Positions 1 to 12,500 of a stretch of 64,000 nt of DNA are shown here, one piece after another. The DNA comes from Poa pratensis (Eukaryota; Streptophyta; Magnoliopsida; Poales; Poaceae): positions 117,973,414 through 118,037,413 of the forward strand of contig CAMZMU010000063.1 in NCBI GenBank assembly GCA_947311845.1. The letters run 5' to 3'. Position 1 is the first letter of the stretch; each line of letters opens with the position of its first letter. A program made the position numbers and the translations under genes. Below the pieces are notes generated by a model that worked only from the letters and a program-made list of their open reading frames with translations, was not told the DNA's origin and searched no databases.

Positions 1-313
1 AGCGTGACACCGCTTTCTATGGACGCGCGCGGATCGCCACGGCGGTGAATTTGGCCCCGCCGTCATCGACGCCGCCAACGCTTCCCCCCGCTTCTTCCCA
101 GCGCGCCGCCGCTGCGCGCTCCACCTCTCTCCTTGCCGCCGCCCCTCCAGCGCGCAGTTCCTCCGACGAACAGCGCCCGGCGGCCGTTTGCACCTCCTCA
201 CCCACAAGGTGTTTGACAAAACACTTGCAAGGTATATATTGCCTCTAAACTTTGTAGATGAATTTGGTGCATTTAGTTTGTAGTTTTAAATTAGTTTAAA
301 TTAATGTTTGTAG
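1..313. other. GC-rich left flank of the Harbinger copy
   Basis: The first 200 bases are GC-rich and open in several frames, with codon content dominated by Ala/Ser/Pro/Arg that looks compositional. From about 240 the sequence becomes AT-rich and leads into the transposase reading frame. It is probably the 5' part of the Harbinger element, because similar GC-rich sequence recurs at 1720-1850 behind the gene. No terminal repeat can be defined because the left end may lie outside the window. Confidence 0.35.
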
Positions 314-1508
314 ATGAGTTTGTCCTATGATTCTTCCGATGAAGAATTTGACCTTCAAGAGGAGCAGAACGTCGCAATGATCCTAGCTATCCACGCCAAA
401 AAAAAGCAGAAGCACGGTGGTTCAGTTTTTGGTCGTCATAAATTGTGGAGGGAAAGGATCGGTGCTCATGAAAGATTGATGAGGAACTATTTTATGGACA
501 ATCCCACATAGCCCGAGTCCTATTTCCGATGCCGTTTTAGGATGAGTATCGCGAGGCATGATCGGTTTTTTCAGCAAAGGAGGAATGCCGCCGAAGAACT
601 CGGGCATAACACCTATCAAAAGGTGACCACCGCTTTGCCTATGTTGGCATACGGTATTCCGGCGGATCTAGTTGATGACCACTTGGCAATGGGCGAGTCT
701 AGCTATCATGTGTGTGAAGCTCTTTGCAGTTGGAATTGTGCAAGTGTTTGGTCCGAAATATTAGAGAGCTCCCAATGCTGCAGACACGGCTATGCTTTTG
801 GAGTTCAACGCCGCTCGGGGGTTCCCAGGTATGCTTGGCTCTATTGATTGCATGCATTGGAGTTGGAAGAACTGTCCTGCGGCATGGCATGGACAATTTC
901 AAGGCCATAAAAAGGATTCCACTATAATCCTTGAAGCGGTGGCCGATCATGAGACTTGGATTTGACATGCTTTTTTCGGAATGCCCGGATCTTGCAATGA
1001 TATCAATGTTCTTCAACGGTCACCACTCATGAATAGGATTGCAAAAGGTGAAACTCCACCAGTGTAGTTTGTAGCAAACGGCCATACATACAACTATGGC
1101 TACTATCTTGCGGATGGCATCTACACAAGGTGGCAAACATTTGTGAAACCGGTTCACAAACCGCAAGGTAAGAAAATGCTTGGTTTCCACAATGCTCAAG
1201 CGGGGGCTAGGAAAGATGTGGAGGGAGCATTTGGAATTTTGCAAGCCCAATTTGCTATTGTGAGATGACCGGCTAGAATTTGGGATCAAGACATGCTTTG
1301 GTACATCATGACCACTTGTGTGATCATGCATAACATGATTATCGAGAATGAGCGCGGGTAAGATTTAGACTATAATCACTATGGGTTGATGGGACATCTC
1401 GTGCGAGTGCGGAGGAGGGCTGAGAGGGTGGCCTGGTTTGTTGCATCTTATCATGCCATTCGACGCAACGAAAGACATTATGAATTTCAAAAGGATCTTA
1501 TCGAGTAG
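314..1508 (+). pseudogene. PIF/Harbinger transposase (DDE_Tnp_4/HARBI1 type), broken
   Basis: This is the nuclease-type transposase of a PIF/Harbinger DNA transposon, which cuts and re-inserts the element next to a Myb-like partner protein. The frame opens at 314 with an acidic start (SSDEEFDLQEEQ). It runs into a TAG at 509-511, resumes in the same frame through MSIARHDRFF (542), and shifts frame near 700. Further pieces, each in a frame other than the last, give GSIDCMHW, SCNDINVLQRSPLMNRI, and KDVEGAFGILQAQFAIV before IMHNMIIENERG. These carry the expected D, D and E catalytic positions of the family. The frame ends with the TAG at 1506-1508. With at least one nonsense codon and several frameshifts and stops, it cannot make a protein. 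No Myb-like companion ORF is visible. Confidence 0.85.
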
Positions 1509-1867
1509 TGGTGAACATGGAATGGGCTACAATGAGTTGAGTTTGTATGTTTGTTGTATTGTTGGTGAACTATTTGTTGTATTATTCATGAACTACTTGT
1601 TGTATTGAAGAAAAACTATTTGTTTGTGTTGTAATAATAATTAAACTATTTATTGTTGATTTATTTTGTGTATGTTTGATCTTCTTGGTTATATGTTTGA
1701 GTGGAAATGTTGTTCGTGCTGGACGCGCGCTGGAGTTTTAGCGCCCCTGCTGGAGCGTTACTTGCGGCGCGCAAAAATATAGCGCTTATGTTAAATCAAA
1801 ACACCCGTCCAACGCGCTAAAACGCAAGTTTCATCGTTTTCACCCGCAGGATAAAAGATCTTGGAGC
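1509..1867. other. Harbinger 3' flank, no gene
   Basis: AT-rich sequence to about 1710, then a GC-rich stretch (1720-1850) with repeated 'gcgcgc' and 'agcgc' motifs. This may be the subterminal region of the Harbinger element. I see no open frame and could not match a terminal inverted repeat to position 1. Confidence 0.35.
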
Positions 1868-3233
1868 CGGAGGCAGGTGGGGAGTGTGGCGCCTAGTTTA
1901 TTTTCTCGGACTTGGATCCCCTCCGCCTCCATGGATTCACGCGTGCCCGGTGACATTCGGCCTCGTGATCACTTCCGCTTTGCCCCGGTCCCGACCCGTA
2001 CCCATAAGATTAGCCCTATTTTTAGGATTCACGAATTACACACCTAGAGACGAACCAGCGGCTTTCAAGGCATTGGAGCTTAGTTTAGTTTGTACAAGTT
2101 TGGTATTTTTCATCCGAGTCACAATCAAAAATTCTTTGCAAAAGGTGAATCTTGGCCGTTTTAATTTTTACAGCCAAGCCATGATAGAACTAGAAAAATC
2201 AAGATGCAAAGAGATGAACCTAGAGATGGCGACTTCAAAAGCATTAGTGTAGATTTCGGTTTTATCTGTCCGCAAAACAAAACTTTAAATTTATCATGGA
2301 TCGTTGTTGTTCTTATTTATTTTAATATCTTCAAACTGGTACAATATGATCTTTTGATGGAAGGAATTACGATTCTAGTAAGAATTTTAAAAGTATAGCT
2401 AGTATAATTTCGATTTCTATCAAGGGTTTTGTTTTGGGCGTGTTCATTTCCATGCATTTATTTGATCCGGGTAAGTACTTCAAGAATAAAGATTATAGTT
2501 GCCATGAAATATAGTTAAAACATTAAATAGTCGGTTTTGAATTTAAAAGAATAGTCTCAGATCTAATGCACATGTGATTATCTTCAATGGTTTTTACATG
2601 GAAGAAAAATAAAAGAGTGCACACGCATAAGACGATGGAGATTCTTAGACACCAGATATCGATCATTCATCGTAAAATGCATAACAACATCCACAATGCG
2701 CCCCTAATCCATCAACGCCGGGGTCAAAATTCTAGCGGATCAGTAGCTACAACATACGATTTCGGACGCCCGACACAAAATGAGTCGCTTGGCGCTTGCT
2801 GTTTCTGCTTGACACAAAAGGATTCGCATGAGCGCTTTTATTTCTCTTGATTTATTATTATTACTTAAGCGCTTAACTAAGCGCTCGTCCATTGTAGATG
2901 CTATAAGAAGTTTAGGTTCGATCACACCCAACAAGCCGAACACTCAAAATGCAACGAATGATGTGGATTCTTCAACCCCCCCCCCCCCCCCCCCCCCCTA
3001 TCTATAATAAGAAAGAAAACAACTAATTTGAAGATGGTTGATCGCGTAGCCCTCAGTCGCAGTCATGAGCTACAGTCTCGGCTTATCTTCGAGGGGTCGA
3101 AGTTGGACTCTTGAGTTGTAGCCGGTGATGGTACATTGAAGGGGTCATATGGATGAGGTTATTGGAGCCTCTAGATGTGATGGAAGAGCGCATTGTGAAG
3201 GTGTTATTCCTGATTCCTCTAAATCCTAGTGTT
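1868..3233. repeat. Unit A (left part) of a triplicated ~1.6 kb sequence
   Basis: A header (1868-2010) contains the motif 'ggtggggagtgtggcgcc', also present at 28565. The body (2016-3233) matches 26925-28110 closely over its length, for example 'ttttacagccaagccatgat' at 2168 and 27023, and 'gatggttgatcgcgta' at 3031 and 27901. Unit A continues, after later insertions are removed, at 13113-13209 and 26261-26540. No credible protein is encoded. The short open frames here are not conserved between copies. Unit A is therefore an old tandem or dispersed duplicate of unknown origin, used here as the target of three later insertions. Confidence 0.8.
2976..2998. repeat. Poly-C tract (23 C)
   Basis: An uninterrupted run of 23 C residues inside unit A. 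The corresponding place in unit B (about 27855) is a short T/C-rich stretch with no such run, so the tract grew in this copy or marks an assembly artefact. Confidence 0.95.
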
Positions 3234-3366
3234 GCGCTGTCTTGTCGCAGGGGGCTGAGTGACACGGATCTTCATATGGCTCCACACGGCCACAACAGTG
3301 TGGGTTGGCTCGACGACTGCCTGCGGCGAAGTCGGAGTCGCATGCTCGGAGTTTCGGGTTGGCGGC
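3234..3366 (+). mobile_element. LINE 3'-end fragment, left half
   Basis: Left half of a short non-LTR (LINE) insertion; the right half is at 12863-13099 and ends in a poly-A run. The pair is flanked by a direct repeat 'aaatcctagtgtt' at 3221-3233 and 13100-13112, a 13-bp target-site duplication. Unit B shows the empty site at about 28090. The insertion is strongly 5'-truncated (about 370 bp in total) and has no intact coding sequence. The Athila-like element later landed inside it. Confidence 0.8.
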
Positions 3367-5048
3367 TGATGGCCCTTAAATGGGTTAGGTTGAGACCCCA
3401 ATAGCAGAGTGTGTAGTACGGGCAAGGACGTGTTTTCCCCACGAAGGTAACTCGAGGGTTTATATCGAACTCTCGGGGAATCAGTAGTGAATGCTTTACC
3501 TTCTTATCCTTCCCTTGGAAACCTGCAAACAAAAATAAATTGTTTTGTGCCCTCAACCTCACCAAGTGGTTGTCAAGCACAAGGTGTGAGAATGATAAAA
3601 CAAAACAATAAATAAATATGCGATGAAAATGTGCAAGGATGATGATAGTAATGATAAATGATATTTTTGGGTTTTATATGATGAATGCAAGATGCAAAAG
3701 TATTTTTGTATTTTCGGATTTAATTATGGTTGAAAAAAAAGTGGATGAAAGTTGTTGGAAAGGTGTTTCTTATGATTAAAAATGGACCGGGGTTCATGGT
3801 TTCACAAATGCATCTCTCTTTAATAATGTGGTGGACAATGGAACACAAAGTTAACATATGAGATTGCAACAAAGTTTCATGACAAGTTATAATCATATGG
3901 GCATCACGTCCTAACATAGAGATCTTTTGGTTATTAGTCCCTCTTATACTCCACTAAGATGAGAACTAAATCATAACACCTTAGTATTAAGATAAATCAG
4001 AGCATAGCAATAAGTTTCATGACATGAAGTTGAAATAAGAACATGCTAGATCTAGTCATGGAGTAGTGGCAATGGTCACACCCACATCTCCGGTAGCAAG
4101 TTATTTTTTTATCCCTAGTGAGGCAACAAAGTAAGGTAAAATACCCAAGTGGATCGCGGAACTTTCTCTCACGTTCACCGCACTAGCCACCCCCGTTACT
4201 CCATCTAATGCACACGTTCCCCCACACGCTCTCATACACATGCTTGATCAAAACAAGTAAACAAGAACGGGGTACATAATATGCATCTACTTTCATAACT
4301 GAAACAAAACAATTGCAATCTCACACATATATTAACTCATAAAGATCCACCACAAAGGTATTACATAGATGACCGTAATCATGTTCGGCAGCTCATACGG
4401 TGCTAATTAGTGAAGCACAAGAGAGAGAGATACATAAGTTACTTCCACAAACCCATAGTCCAGGGGTGGACTACTCCCTCTTCATCATGGATACGGTGGA
4501 GAAGTCGTTGGAGGAGGTGGAGACCTCTCCGGCAGCGCCCCGCCGGAGTTTTCCCCCTCCAATCTGCAGCTCCTGATCTCTGTTTCGTGGTTTCTGTGTT
4601 TCTGCGGCGCTCCTTTCCGAAGAGCCTCGGGGACTATTTTTATAGTCGGTTTTAGGTCAAGACGGAGTCGTGGGCGAAAAGATCGACGGCAACGGAGCAT
4701 CGAGGCTCCAGAAGGTGGGCCCACGCGGCCTAGGTTTTGGCCGCGTGGGCCACCCCTTTTGGCCCTTGAGCCTCCGTTTGTTCGCTTCCTTCGCTCCCAG
4801 GTCTTCTTCCTTCCAAATATTGATGCTCTAAAATTGCAAGTCATTTGGACGTCGTTTGGGTCCCTGAAACATCAAAATATAGAAAATAGGGTTTTCTGCC
4901 TGCGCAGGGTTAATTCCAGAAAAATAGGGGAACTTGTGAATTATTCCCAAAATCATTATAAAACATGATATAACCCTTATATGATGCAAATATGATTGGA
5001 ATATGAATAAAATAATGCAAAGTTCATGTATGCATTTTACATGCATCA
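3367..5048 (-). repeat. 3' LTR of the Athila-like element (uninterrupted copy)
   Basis: This 1,682-bp LTR begins TGATGGCCC and ends GCATCA as written on the plus strand. It matches 9514-10373 plus 12020-12857 with only scattered differences and small indels. Open frames within it (for example near 4410-4840) occur in both LTR copies and are not protein genes. Confidence 0.93.
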
Positions 5049-7411
5049 GCATCCCCAAGCTTAACCCATGCTCGTCCTCGAGTATGAAGGTGATAAAACT
5101 AACATGGACTTTGCATTTAATACTACAATGGATATCAAAGATGATTACTATTGCTACATAGAGTCAAATGGTTCATTCTTAATAAGATGTAACAATATGC
5201 AAGATAGTTTATGAAGTGATATCAAATATTCAATGTAAGGATGTTCAATGATAATTCACAAAGTGTAACATGAATAAAAAGTAATATGGACACAAGTATG
5301 CATAATGATAAGTAAGAACATCCTACGATGGTCATAGAGTGTAGATGAAAATCTGAATATAAAAGGTGGACACTTTGGAAAGATATATATGAGTAGAGGT
5401 AAAACATGAATAAGTTTCATCTAACTTCCAAATACTTCTACTTAAGTTAATGATTGTAATGTGGTAATCCTTGGTGTCAAGCTCTCATTGCCCCTATCAT
5501 AGCATCTTGAATGATTAAGTTTAAAGTGAAAGCAAATATGAGTAATGTGCTTGACAAAGTATGGTTGAAAGTCTCATGCCCCTTGAATACGAGTACCTAC
5601 TCCATGTGTTACTCAACTCGGAAACAAAGCAAGTTCAATTTAAATATCATTGTAAGTAAATAGTATCATCAAGAGCGTCAACTGGGGTACCTCTTGTCCC
5701 AGGATATGGAACAAGCCCATATCAAAATGACAAGACAAACAAACATAATGAACAATCTCAACACCTCTTTTATTTACTATTGGATAGCTTTTTATTGTGG
5801 TGTATCACAGAAGGTTCACCATAGCATGTAAGTAAATTTCCACCATGATCCTGCATGGCTTAGATTAGCGGCCCAGGCGTCTCTCTAACCATTTATACAA
5901 ACTCATTTAAACCTACTTCATTCCACATTTATTTCACCCATGGTAAGCATCCATAAACAAAAGTACATGACATCAACTAAATATAAATGAGTGCAATGTT
6001 GAAAGCGTTCCATGTGATACACATTTCTGCTAACTCTCAACCAAAGACATTTGTCAAGCTCATTACATCATAATTTTAATCACAATGGGTCATGTTCATT
6101 AAGTGCAATAAAAGTAAAGTGTGCATCAAGTTCGTGAGAGCTATATAACCAACTTTTCCCATAACAATCAACAACATAAGCATTTTAATTCAGAGGTATA
6201 AATGATACAAAATAACATGGTAAACATACTCGGAATAGCATAAAGCTAATAGGTAGATATGGTGGACTCACTGGAAAAACTTTGGTTGAAGGTGTTGGAA
6301 ACAAGTTTTTACTTGTTGGAATTTTTGGGCTAGCAAGAGGGAGAAAGTTGACCATCTAAATGCATGCATGAGTGTCCATAGAACTAACTAATTCATGTTA
6401 AACAAAGTAAAGTAACATTCAGCATCAAAACATGAATAAAGATAGCTCTTGATAAAACACTTGCAAGTTATTACTCATTAACAAGCTCATGAATCATGCA
6501 ACTATATGTATCTTTTAAAATCAACTCAAACATCCCTTTCCCAATCTTTAATAGCATCCAACATATTTCAACCCATATTTCCAGTAGCTCTCTCATATAT
6601 AAATGATAATGTGGTGGTCTCTCAAAATAAAAATCAATCCTAAACAAACAAAAAGACGCTCCAAGTTTATGCGATAAAGTGCATTGATCGAAAAACAGAA
6701 GTTAGACGTGCGCAAACCGAGAGTGTGTAGTTTAGTGGGGTTGTCTTCACATCCCCAAGCTTATGGTTTTCACCATTCATAGATAACTTTGGTGCATCTC
6801 CTCTAATCCTGTGAAAAAACTTCAAACACCGTTTCTCCCATTTCTTTTCTGTGGGGTGACATTAGTAGTGATAAACAAATAGATTTCTTGCTGCATATAA
6901 TCCTTAGAAAAAAATTTATATGAATGTCAGTAAGTGTATTATGTTGTATGCCTACTCATAAACTCAATTGGATCAAAAAGATTCAAGTTAAAAGTTCTAA
7001 GCATGCATCAAACAAAATGGGACAGAATCTGTCCAGAAAAATAGCAGCAGCAAAACGTATTTTTCTACCTACTTAAATTTGTCTAAAAATTCTGAAAAAT
7101 TCATGCATTCAGAGGATGAAAAGTTGCTTCAACAGTTTAAATATAAGCTCATTCGGAGTTACATAATAGGAATTAAAAATCATACCGTGCACAGATTCGT
7201 GCTGGAATAATATCTCCGAATGCTATAAGCAACTTTTTCAAACCAAAATGGGTAAAACTTGGCACTTTATTAAAAATTCCAGAAACTAAACTAAAACCTA
7301 GTCTCTTGTTACAGCAAGAGGACACAAAGAAAATCAAAAATAAAAACAACCGGGTTGCCTCCCGTAAAGCGCTTTCTTTATAGCCATATAGCTAGGCTTC
7401 TTACTTGATAT
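5049..7411. other. Non-coding interior of the Athila-like element, with polypurine tract
   Basis: No gene is visible across 2.4 kb of AT-rich sequence between the protease stop and the 3' LTR, where pol would be in an autonomous element. Immediately inside the LTR (5049-5063) the minus strand reads AAGCTTGGGGATGC, a polypurine tract of the type used to start plus-strand DNA synthesis in Athila elements. A second similar 'ccccaagctta' lies at 6752. Confidence 0.75.
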
Positions 7412-7866
7412 TTATAGTGGACGAAGCTCATGAGGGAGCTTGAAGTTTGGTGTGTCCCTCTTCCTTGGGAAGTGTTCCATGCATTTCTTGTGTGGAAACT
7501 GAAACTTCACATTCCCTTCTTTTGAATCAATGATAGCACCTGTGGTACGAAGAAAAGGTCTTCCAAGAATAATTGGACTAGAGGTTTTATTCCCATATCC
7601 ATGATTAGAAAATCAACAGGCACAAAAGTCATATGTAACTCTACCATAACATCACTTACTCTTCCTATAGCATGTTTAATGGAATCATCAGCAAGTGCAA
7701 GTTCAATAGAGCATTTTTCAAGATTCTTTAATTCAAGTACTTCATATAATTCTTTAGATAAAACTGAGACACTAGATCCTAGATCTAATATAGCATGGTG
7801 TGTCTCTTTTCCAATGGTAACAAGTACTTTGGGAATCCATACATCCCCAAGCTTAGGTGGTATCAT
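7412..7866 (-). pseudogene. Retroviral-type aspartic protease of the Athila-like element
   Basis: The protease domain processes the gag polyprotein. The minus-strand frame starts near MIPPKLGDVWIPKVLVTIG and contains the active-site motif DLGSSVSVLS, where the usual DTG/DSG triad has become DLG. It goes on to VELHMTFVPVDFLIMDMG. Near 7530 the frame breaks: the rest (a 'LGRPFLRTTGAIID'-like flap-to-C-terminus segment, then ELRPL and the stop at 7412-7414) is in another frame. The TAA is followed by non-coding DNA, so no RT was ever read from this copy. Confidence 0.8.
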
Positions 7867-7898
7867 AGCTTCTTGATTGTACCTAGCAATCTTTTCTT

Positions 7899-9237
7899 TT
7901 AAACATGATTAGCAATATAAGAACCAAAACCAGCTTGGTTATAGTCAATGGAAGGATCACTTGCAAATTTTTGTAAGATAGATATTAATTCATGCAAGCT
8001 ACAATTCTCTAAGTCAAGCAATGGTTCCTTGACTTCACTAAGCATTTTAACTTCTTCAACTTTCTTCTCTTTCATTACCATAATAGTTTCCTTAGCAATT
8101 CTCTCTTGCTCATGAATATGTTCCCAAGATTTATTTATAACCTCTTGGCAATATTTAATTGTTTCCTCATGTTTTTGAGCTATAATGGTGTTCTTTAATG
8201 AGGAAACTTCCTTAGTGAGCTGATCTACCTTTCAAACAAAGAGTTTTGTTTTTCAAACTTAGATATAAATTCCTTATTAAGCTCCTTTTGAGTAGATATA
8301 AATGATCTAATGGTGTTTTCCAAATCACTAGAAATTACCACTAGTAGCATATTTTTTGGCACATATGGGGGTTTGTTATAAGCATTATAATTGTTATTAC
8401 CATACCCATTATTACCATAGTTCCTAATGAAGTTGACATCAACATTTTCAGGATTATTACCAACTAGTTCTTGCAAAGGCACATTTTCCATATTTTGTTT
8501 ATTAATGAAAGCAAGAATAGTGTCCATTTTAGATGACAAATCATTTGTTTCTTCTATGGAGTTTACTTTCTTAGATGAAGTAGGTGCTCTATCAGTGTGC
8601 CATTGGCTATAGTTTTGCAAAATGCTCTCCAATATGTTCTTAGCTTCTCCTACAGTTTTTCCCATAAACGCACCTCCAGCAGCAGAATCAAGAATATTTC
8701 TAGACATGTAGTTTAGACCATTGTAGAAAGAGTGTAATATGGTCCATTCATTAACCCCATGTGAAGGATAAGTTCTAAGCATAAGTTTAATCCTATCCCA
8801 AGCCATGGCAACATGTTCATTTTCATTTTGCCTAAAAGAAAGGATATTGTTTCTATTTTGCAAAATTTTAATAGGAGGATAGTATTTCTTAATGAAAGCT
8901 TCTTTTAGATAATTCCAAGTTTTAATGCTATCAATAGGTAATGAATGCAACCACTCTATAGCTTTTCCTCTAAGTGAGAAAGGAATAACTTCAGTTTTAG
9001 AACATCACTTTCCACATTTTTAAATTTTTGCATGTCACATATTTCAACAAAATCATGAAGATGCATAGAGGCATCCTCCATAGCACTACCACCAAATTGT
9101 TCCCTAGTTATCAAGTTCAATAAACTAGGACTTACTTCATAACTATCAGCTTGTATCTCAGGTGTGGCAATGGGCCTAGCAATAAATTGATCATTTGGAG
9201 TGTTTGTGTAGTCACACAACTTAGTTCTGTCTCCCAT
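7899..9237 (-). pseudogene. Gag polyprotein of the Athila-like element
   Basis: Gag forms the virus-like particle that packages element RNA. The minus-strand frame opens with MGDRTKLCDYTNTPNDQF (9237), contains ITREQFGGSAMEDASMHLHDF, and breaks near 8953. The following frame (8950-8225) has the Retrotrans_gag core (TWNYLKEAFIKKYYPP, FYNGLNYMSRNILDSAAGG), then an Asn/Tyr/Gly-rich tail (NYGNNGYGNNNYNAYNKPPY). A last piece lies at 8081-7899. Frameshifts separate the blocks. No CCHC zinc knuckle is evident. Confidence 0.8.
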
Positions 9238-9484
9238 TTTTCCAAGTTTTTATGTATTTTTAATTTTTTATGCAAAACTGAAAATAAAATATGCAACACA
9301 AAATGCAAATGCAACACAAGATGCAAGACAATAACAAAACAAGATAAAATGATTTGCAAGTAAAGATAGATAAGATGGTGCTCACGTAGGTGCAACCTCC
9401 CCAAGCTTAGGTGTTTGCACAAGTTGGTGATGAAGTTGACTTTGTTGTGAGATACCCTTGGATAAAACTTTCAGCAATGATTCC

Positions 9485-9501
9485 CCGGCAACGGCGCCAG
9501 A
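9485..9501 (-). other. Primer-binding site (tRNA-Asp type), Athila-like element
   Basis: The minus strand reads TGGCGCCGTTGCCGGGG, starting 12 nt inside the LTR boundary at 9514. This complements the 3' end of a plant tRNA-Asp including its CCA, the primer used by the Athila lineage. Its position fixes the element's minus-strand orientation. Confidence 0.85.
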
Positions 9502-9513
9502 AAATACGTCTTG

Positions 9514-12500
9514 ATGACCCTTAAATGGGTTAGGTTGAGACCCCAATAGCAGAGTGTGTAGTACGGGCAAGGACGTGTTTTCCCCACGAAGGTGACTCGA
9601 GGGTTTATATCGAACTCTCGGGGAATCAGTAGTGAATGTTTTACCTCCTTATCCTTCCCTTGGAAACCTGCAAACAAAAATAAATTGTTTTGTGCCCTCA
9701 ACCTCACCAAGTGATTGTCAAGCACAAGGTGTGAGAATGATAAAACAAAACAATAAATAAATATGCAATGAAAATGTGCAAGGATGATGATAGTAATGAT
9801 AAATGATATTTTTGGGTTTTATATGATGAATGCAAGATGCAAAAGTATTTTTGTATTTTCGGATTTAATTATGGCTGAAAATGAAAAGTGGATGAAAGTT
9901 GTTGGAAAGGTGTTTCTTATGATTAAAAATGGACCGGGTTTCATGGTTTCACAAATGCACTCTCTCTTTAATAATGTGGTGGACAATGGAACACATAGAG
10001 TTAACATATGAGATAGCAACAAAGTTTCATGACAAGTTATAATCATATGGGCATCACGTTCTAACATAGAGATCTTTTGGTTATTAATCCTCTTATACTC
10101 CACTAAGATGCGAACTAAATCATAACACCTTAGTATTAAGATAAATCAGAGCATAGCAATAAGTTTCATGACATGAAGTTGAAATAAGAACATGCTAGAT
10201 CTAGTCATGGAGTAGTGGCAATGGTCACACCCACATCTCCGGTAGCAAGGTATTTCTTTTTATCCCTAGTGAGGCAACAAAGTAAGGTAAAATATTCAAG
10301 TGGATCGCGGAACTTTCTCTCACGTTCACCGCACTAGCCACCCCCCGTTACTCCATCTAATGCACACGTTCCCTGATACGTCTCCAACGTATCCATAATT
10401 TCTGCTGTTCCATGCTTATATTATACCATTTGCTACATGTTTTATATACACTTCATATCACTTTTATGCATTTTCTGGGACTAACCTATTAACAAGATGC
10501 CACAGTGCCAGTTCCCTGTTTTCTGCTGTTTTTGGTTTCAGAAAGTTACTTCTGGAAATATTCTCGGAATTGCACGAAACAAAAGGCCAGGTCCGTATTT
10601 TTCCAGCACGTACACGGAGTCCGAAGGAGACACGAAGGGGAGCCACGAGGTGGCCAAACCACACCCAGGCGTGGCAGTGGGCCCAGCCGCGCCACCTGGT
10701 GGTTTGGGCCCCTCGGGGGTCCGCCGACATCGCCCCTTCGCCTATTTATTCCCCGAGACGCGAAAACCCTAAAACACCGAGCCTTTCATCCAGAACATAT
10801 TCGCTGCCGCCGCCGTCGTCAACCCTAACTCGGGGGGTTCCTGAAGCTCTTCCCGGCACCCTGCCGGAGAGGGGAATCATCACCGGAGGGCTCTACATCG
10901 CCATGCCCGCCTCCGGAGTGATGCGTGAGTAGTTCATCCTTGGACTATGGGTCCATAGCAGTAGCTAGATGGTTGTCTTCTCCACTTGTGCCATCATGTT
11001 TAGATCTTGTGAGCTGCCTATCATGATCAAGATCATCTTATTGTAATGCTACATGTTGTGTTTGCTGGGATCTGACTTATATTGATACCTATGTGGAGCT
11101 GAATATTATATTATCATGTCTATGTCATTTGTGATCTTGCATGCTCTCCGTTACTTGTTGAAACCTTGGCCAAGTGAATACTTGTGACTCCAAGAGGGGG
11201 TATTTATGCATGATAGTTGGGTTCAACCTCTATTTAACCTGGGATAGTGACAGCAAGTTCTAAGGTTGTAGATGTGTTGTTGCCACTAGGGGTAAAACAG
11301 CAATGCTTTATTCAAGGATGAATGTATTGTTTACATTATGCACATTACTTAATTCAATTGTCTGTTGCTTGCAACTTAATACTGGAAGGGGTACGGATGT
11401 TAACCGGAAAGTGGACTATTTAGGCATAGATGCATGCTGGATAGCGGTCTATGTACTTTGTCGTAATGCCCAAATGAATCTCATAGTAGACACCACAGCT
11501 CACACATGCATGTGCTCACACATGCATGTTATATGCACTTATCAATTGTCAATTGCCCAGCTGTAATTTGTTTACCCAGCATGTTAGTTATCTTATTGGA
11601 GAGACACCACTAGTGAACTGTGGACCCCGGTCCATTCTTTTACATCTGAAATACAATCTACTGCAATCATTGTTCTCTACTGTTTTATGCAAACAAACAT
11701 CATTTTCCATTCGATACGTTTAACCCTTTGTTTTCAGCAAGCCGGTGAGATTGACAACCTCACTGTTAAGTTGGGGCAAAGTAATTTGGTTGTGTTGTGC
11801 AGGTTCCACGTTGGCGCCGGAATCCCTGGTGTTGCGCCGCACTACACTCCTCCACCAACACCTTCGAAGCAAACCTCGTTTTCCTACTGGTCCGATTAAA
11901 CCTTGGTTTCATACTGAGGGAAAACTTACTGCTGCACTCATCATACCTTCCTCTTGGGGTTCCCAACTGACGTGTGACGTACAAGCATTGTTTTTGGCAC
12001 TATTGACCTAGAGCCACCATTCCCCCACACACGCTCTCATACACATGCTTGATCAAAACAAGTAAACAAGAACGGGGTACATAATATGCATCTACTTTAA
12101 TAACTGAAACAAAACAATTGCAATCTCTCATATATATTAACTCATAAAGATCCACCACAAAGGTATTACATAGATGACCGTAATCATGTTCGGTAGCTCA
12201 TACGGTGCTAATTAGTGAAGCACAAGAGAGAGAGATACATAAGTTACTTCCACAAACCCATAGTCCAGGGGTGGACTACTCCCTCTTCATCATGGATACG
12301 GTGGAGAAGTCGTTGGAGGAGGTGGAGACCTCTCCGGCAACGCCCCGCCGGAGTTTTCCCCCTCCAATCTGCAGCTCCTGATCTCTGTTTCGTGGTTTCT
12401 GTGTTTCTGCGGCGTTCCTTTCCGAAGAGACTCGGGGACTATTTTATAGTTGGTTTTAGGTCAAGACGGAGTCGTGGGCGAAAAGATCGACGGCAACGGA

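Noticed and set aside
10497..10932. Three overlapping plus-strand ORFs of 91-120 codons
   Set aside because: They lie in the GC-rich part of a solo LTR, overlap in all three frames and have no domain. This is LTR leader composition.
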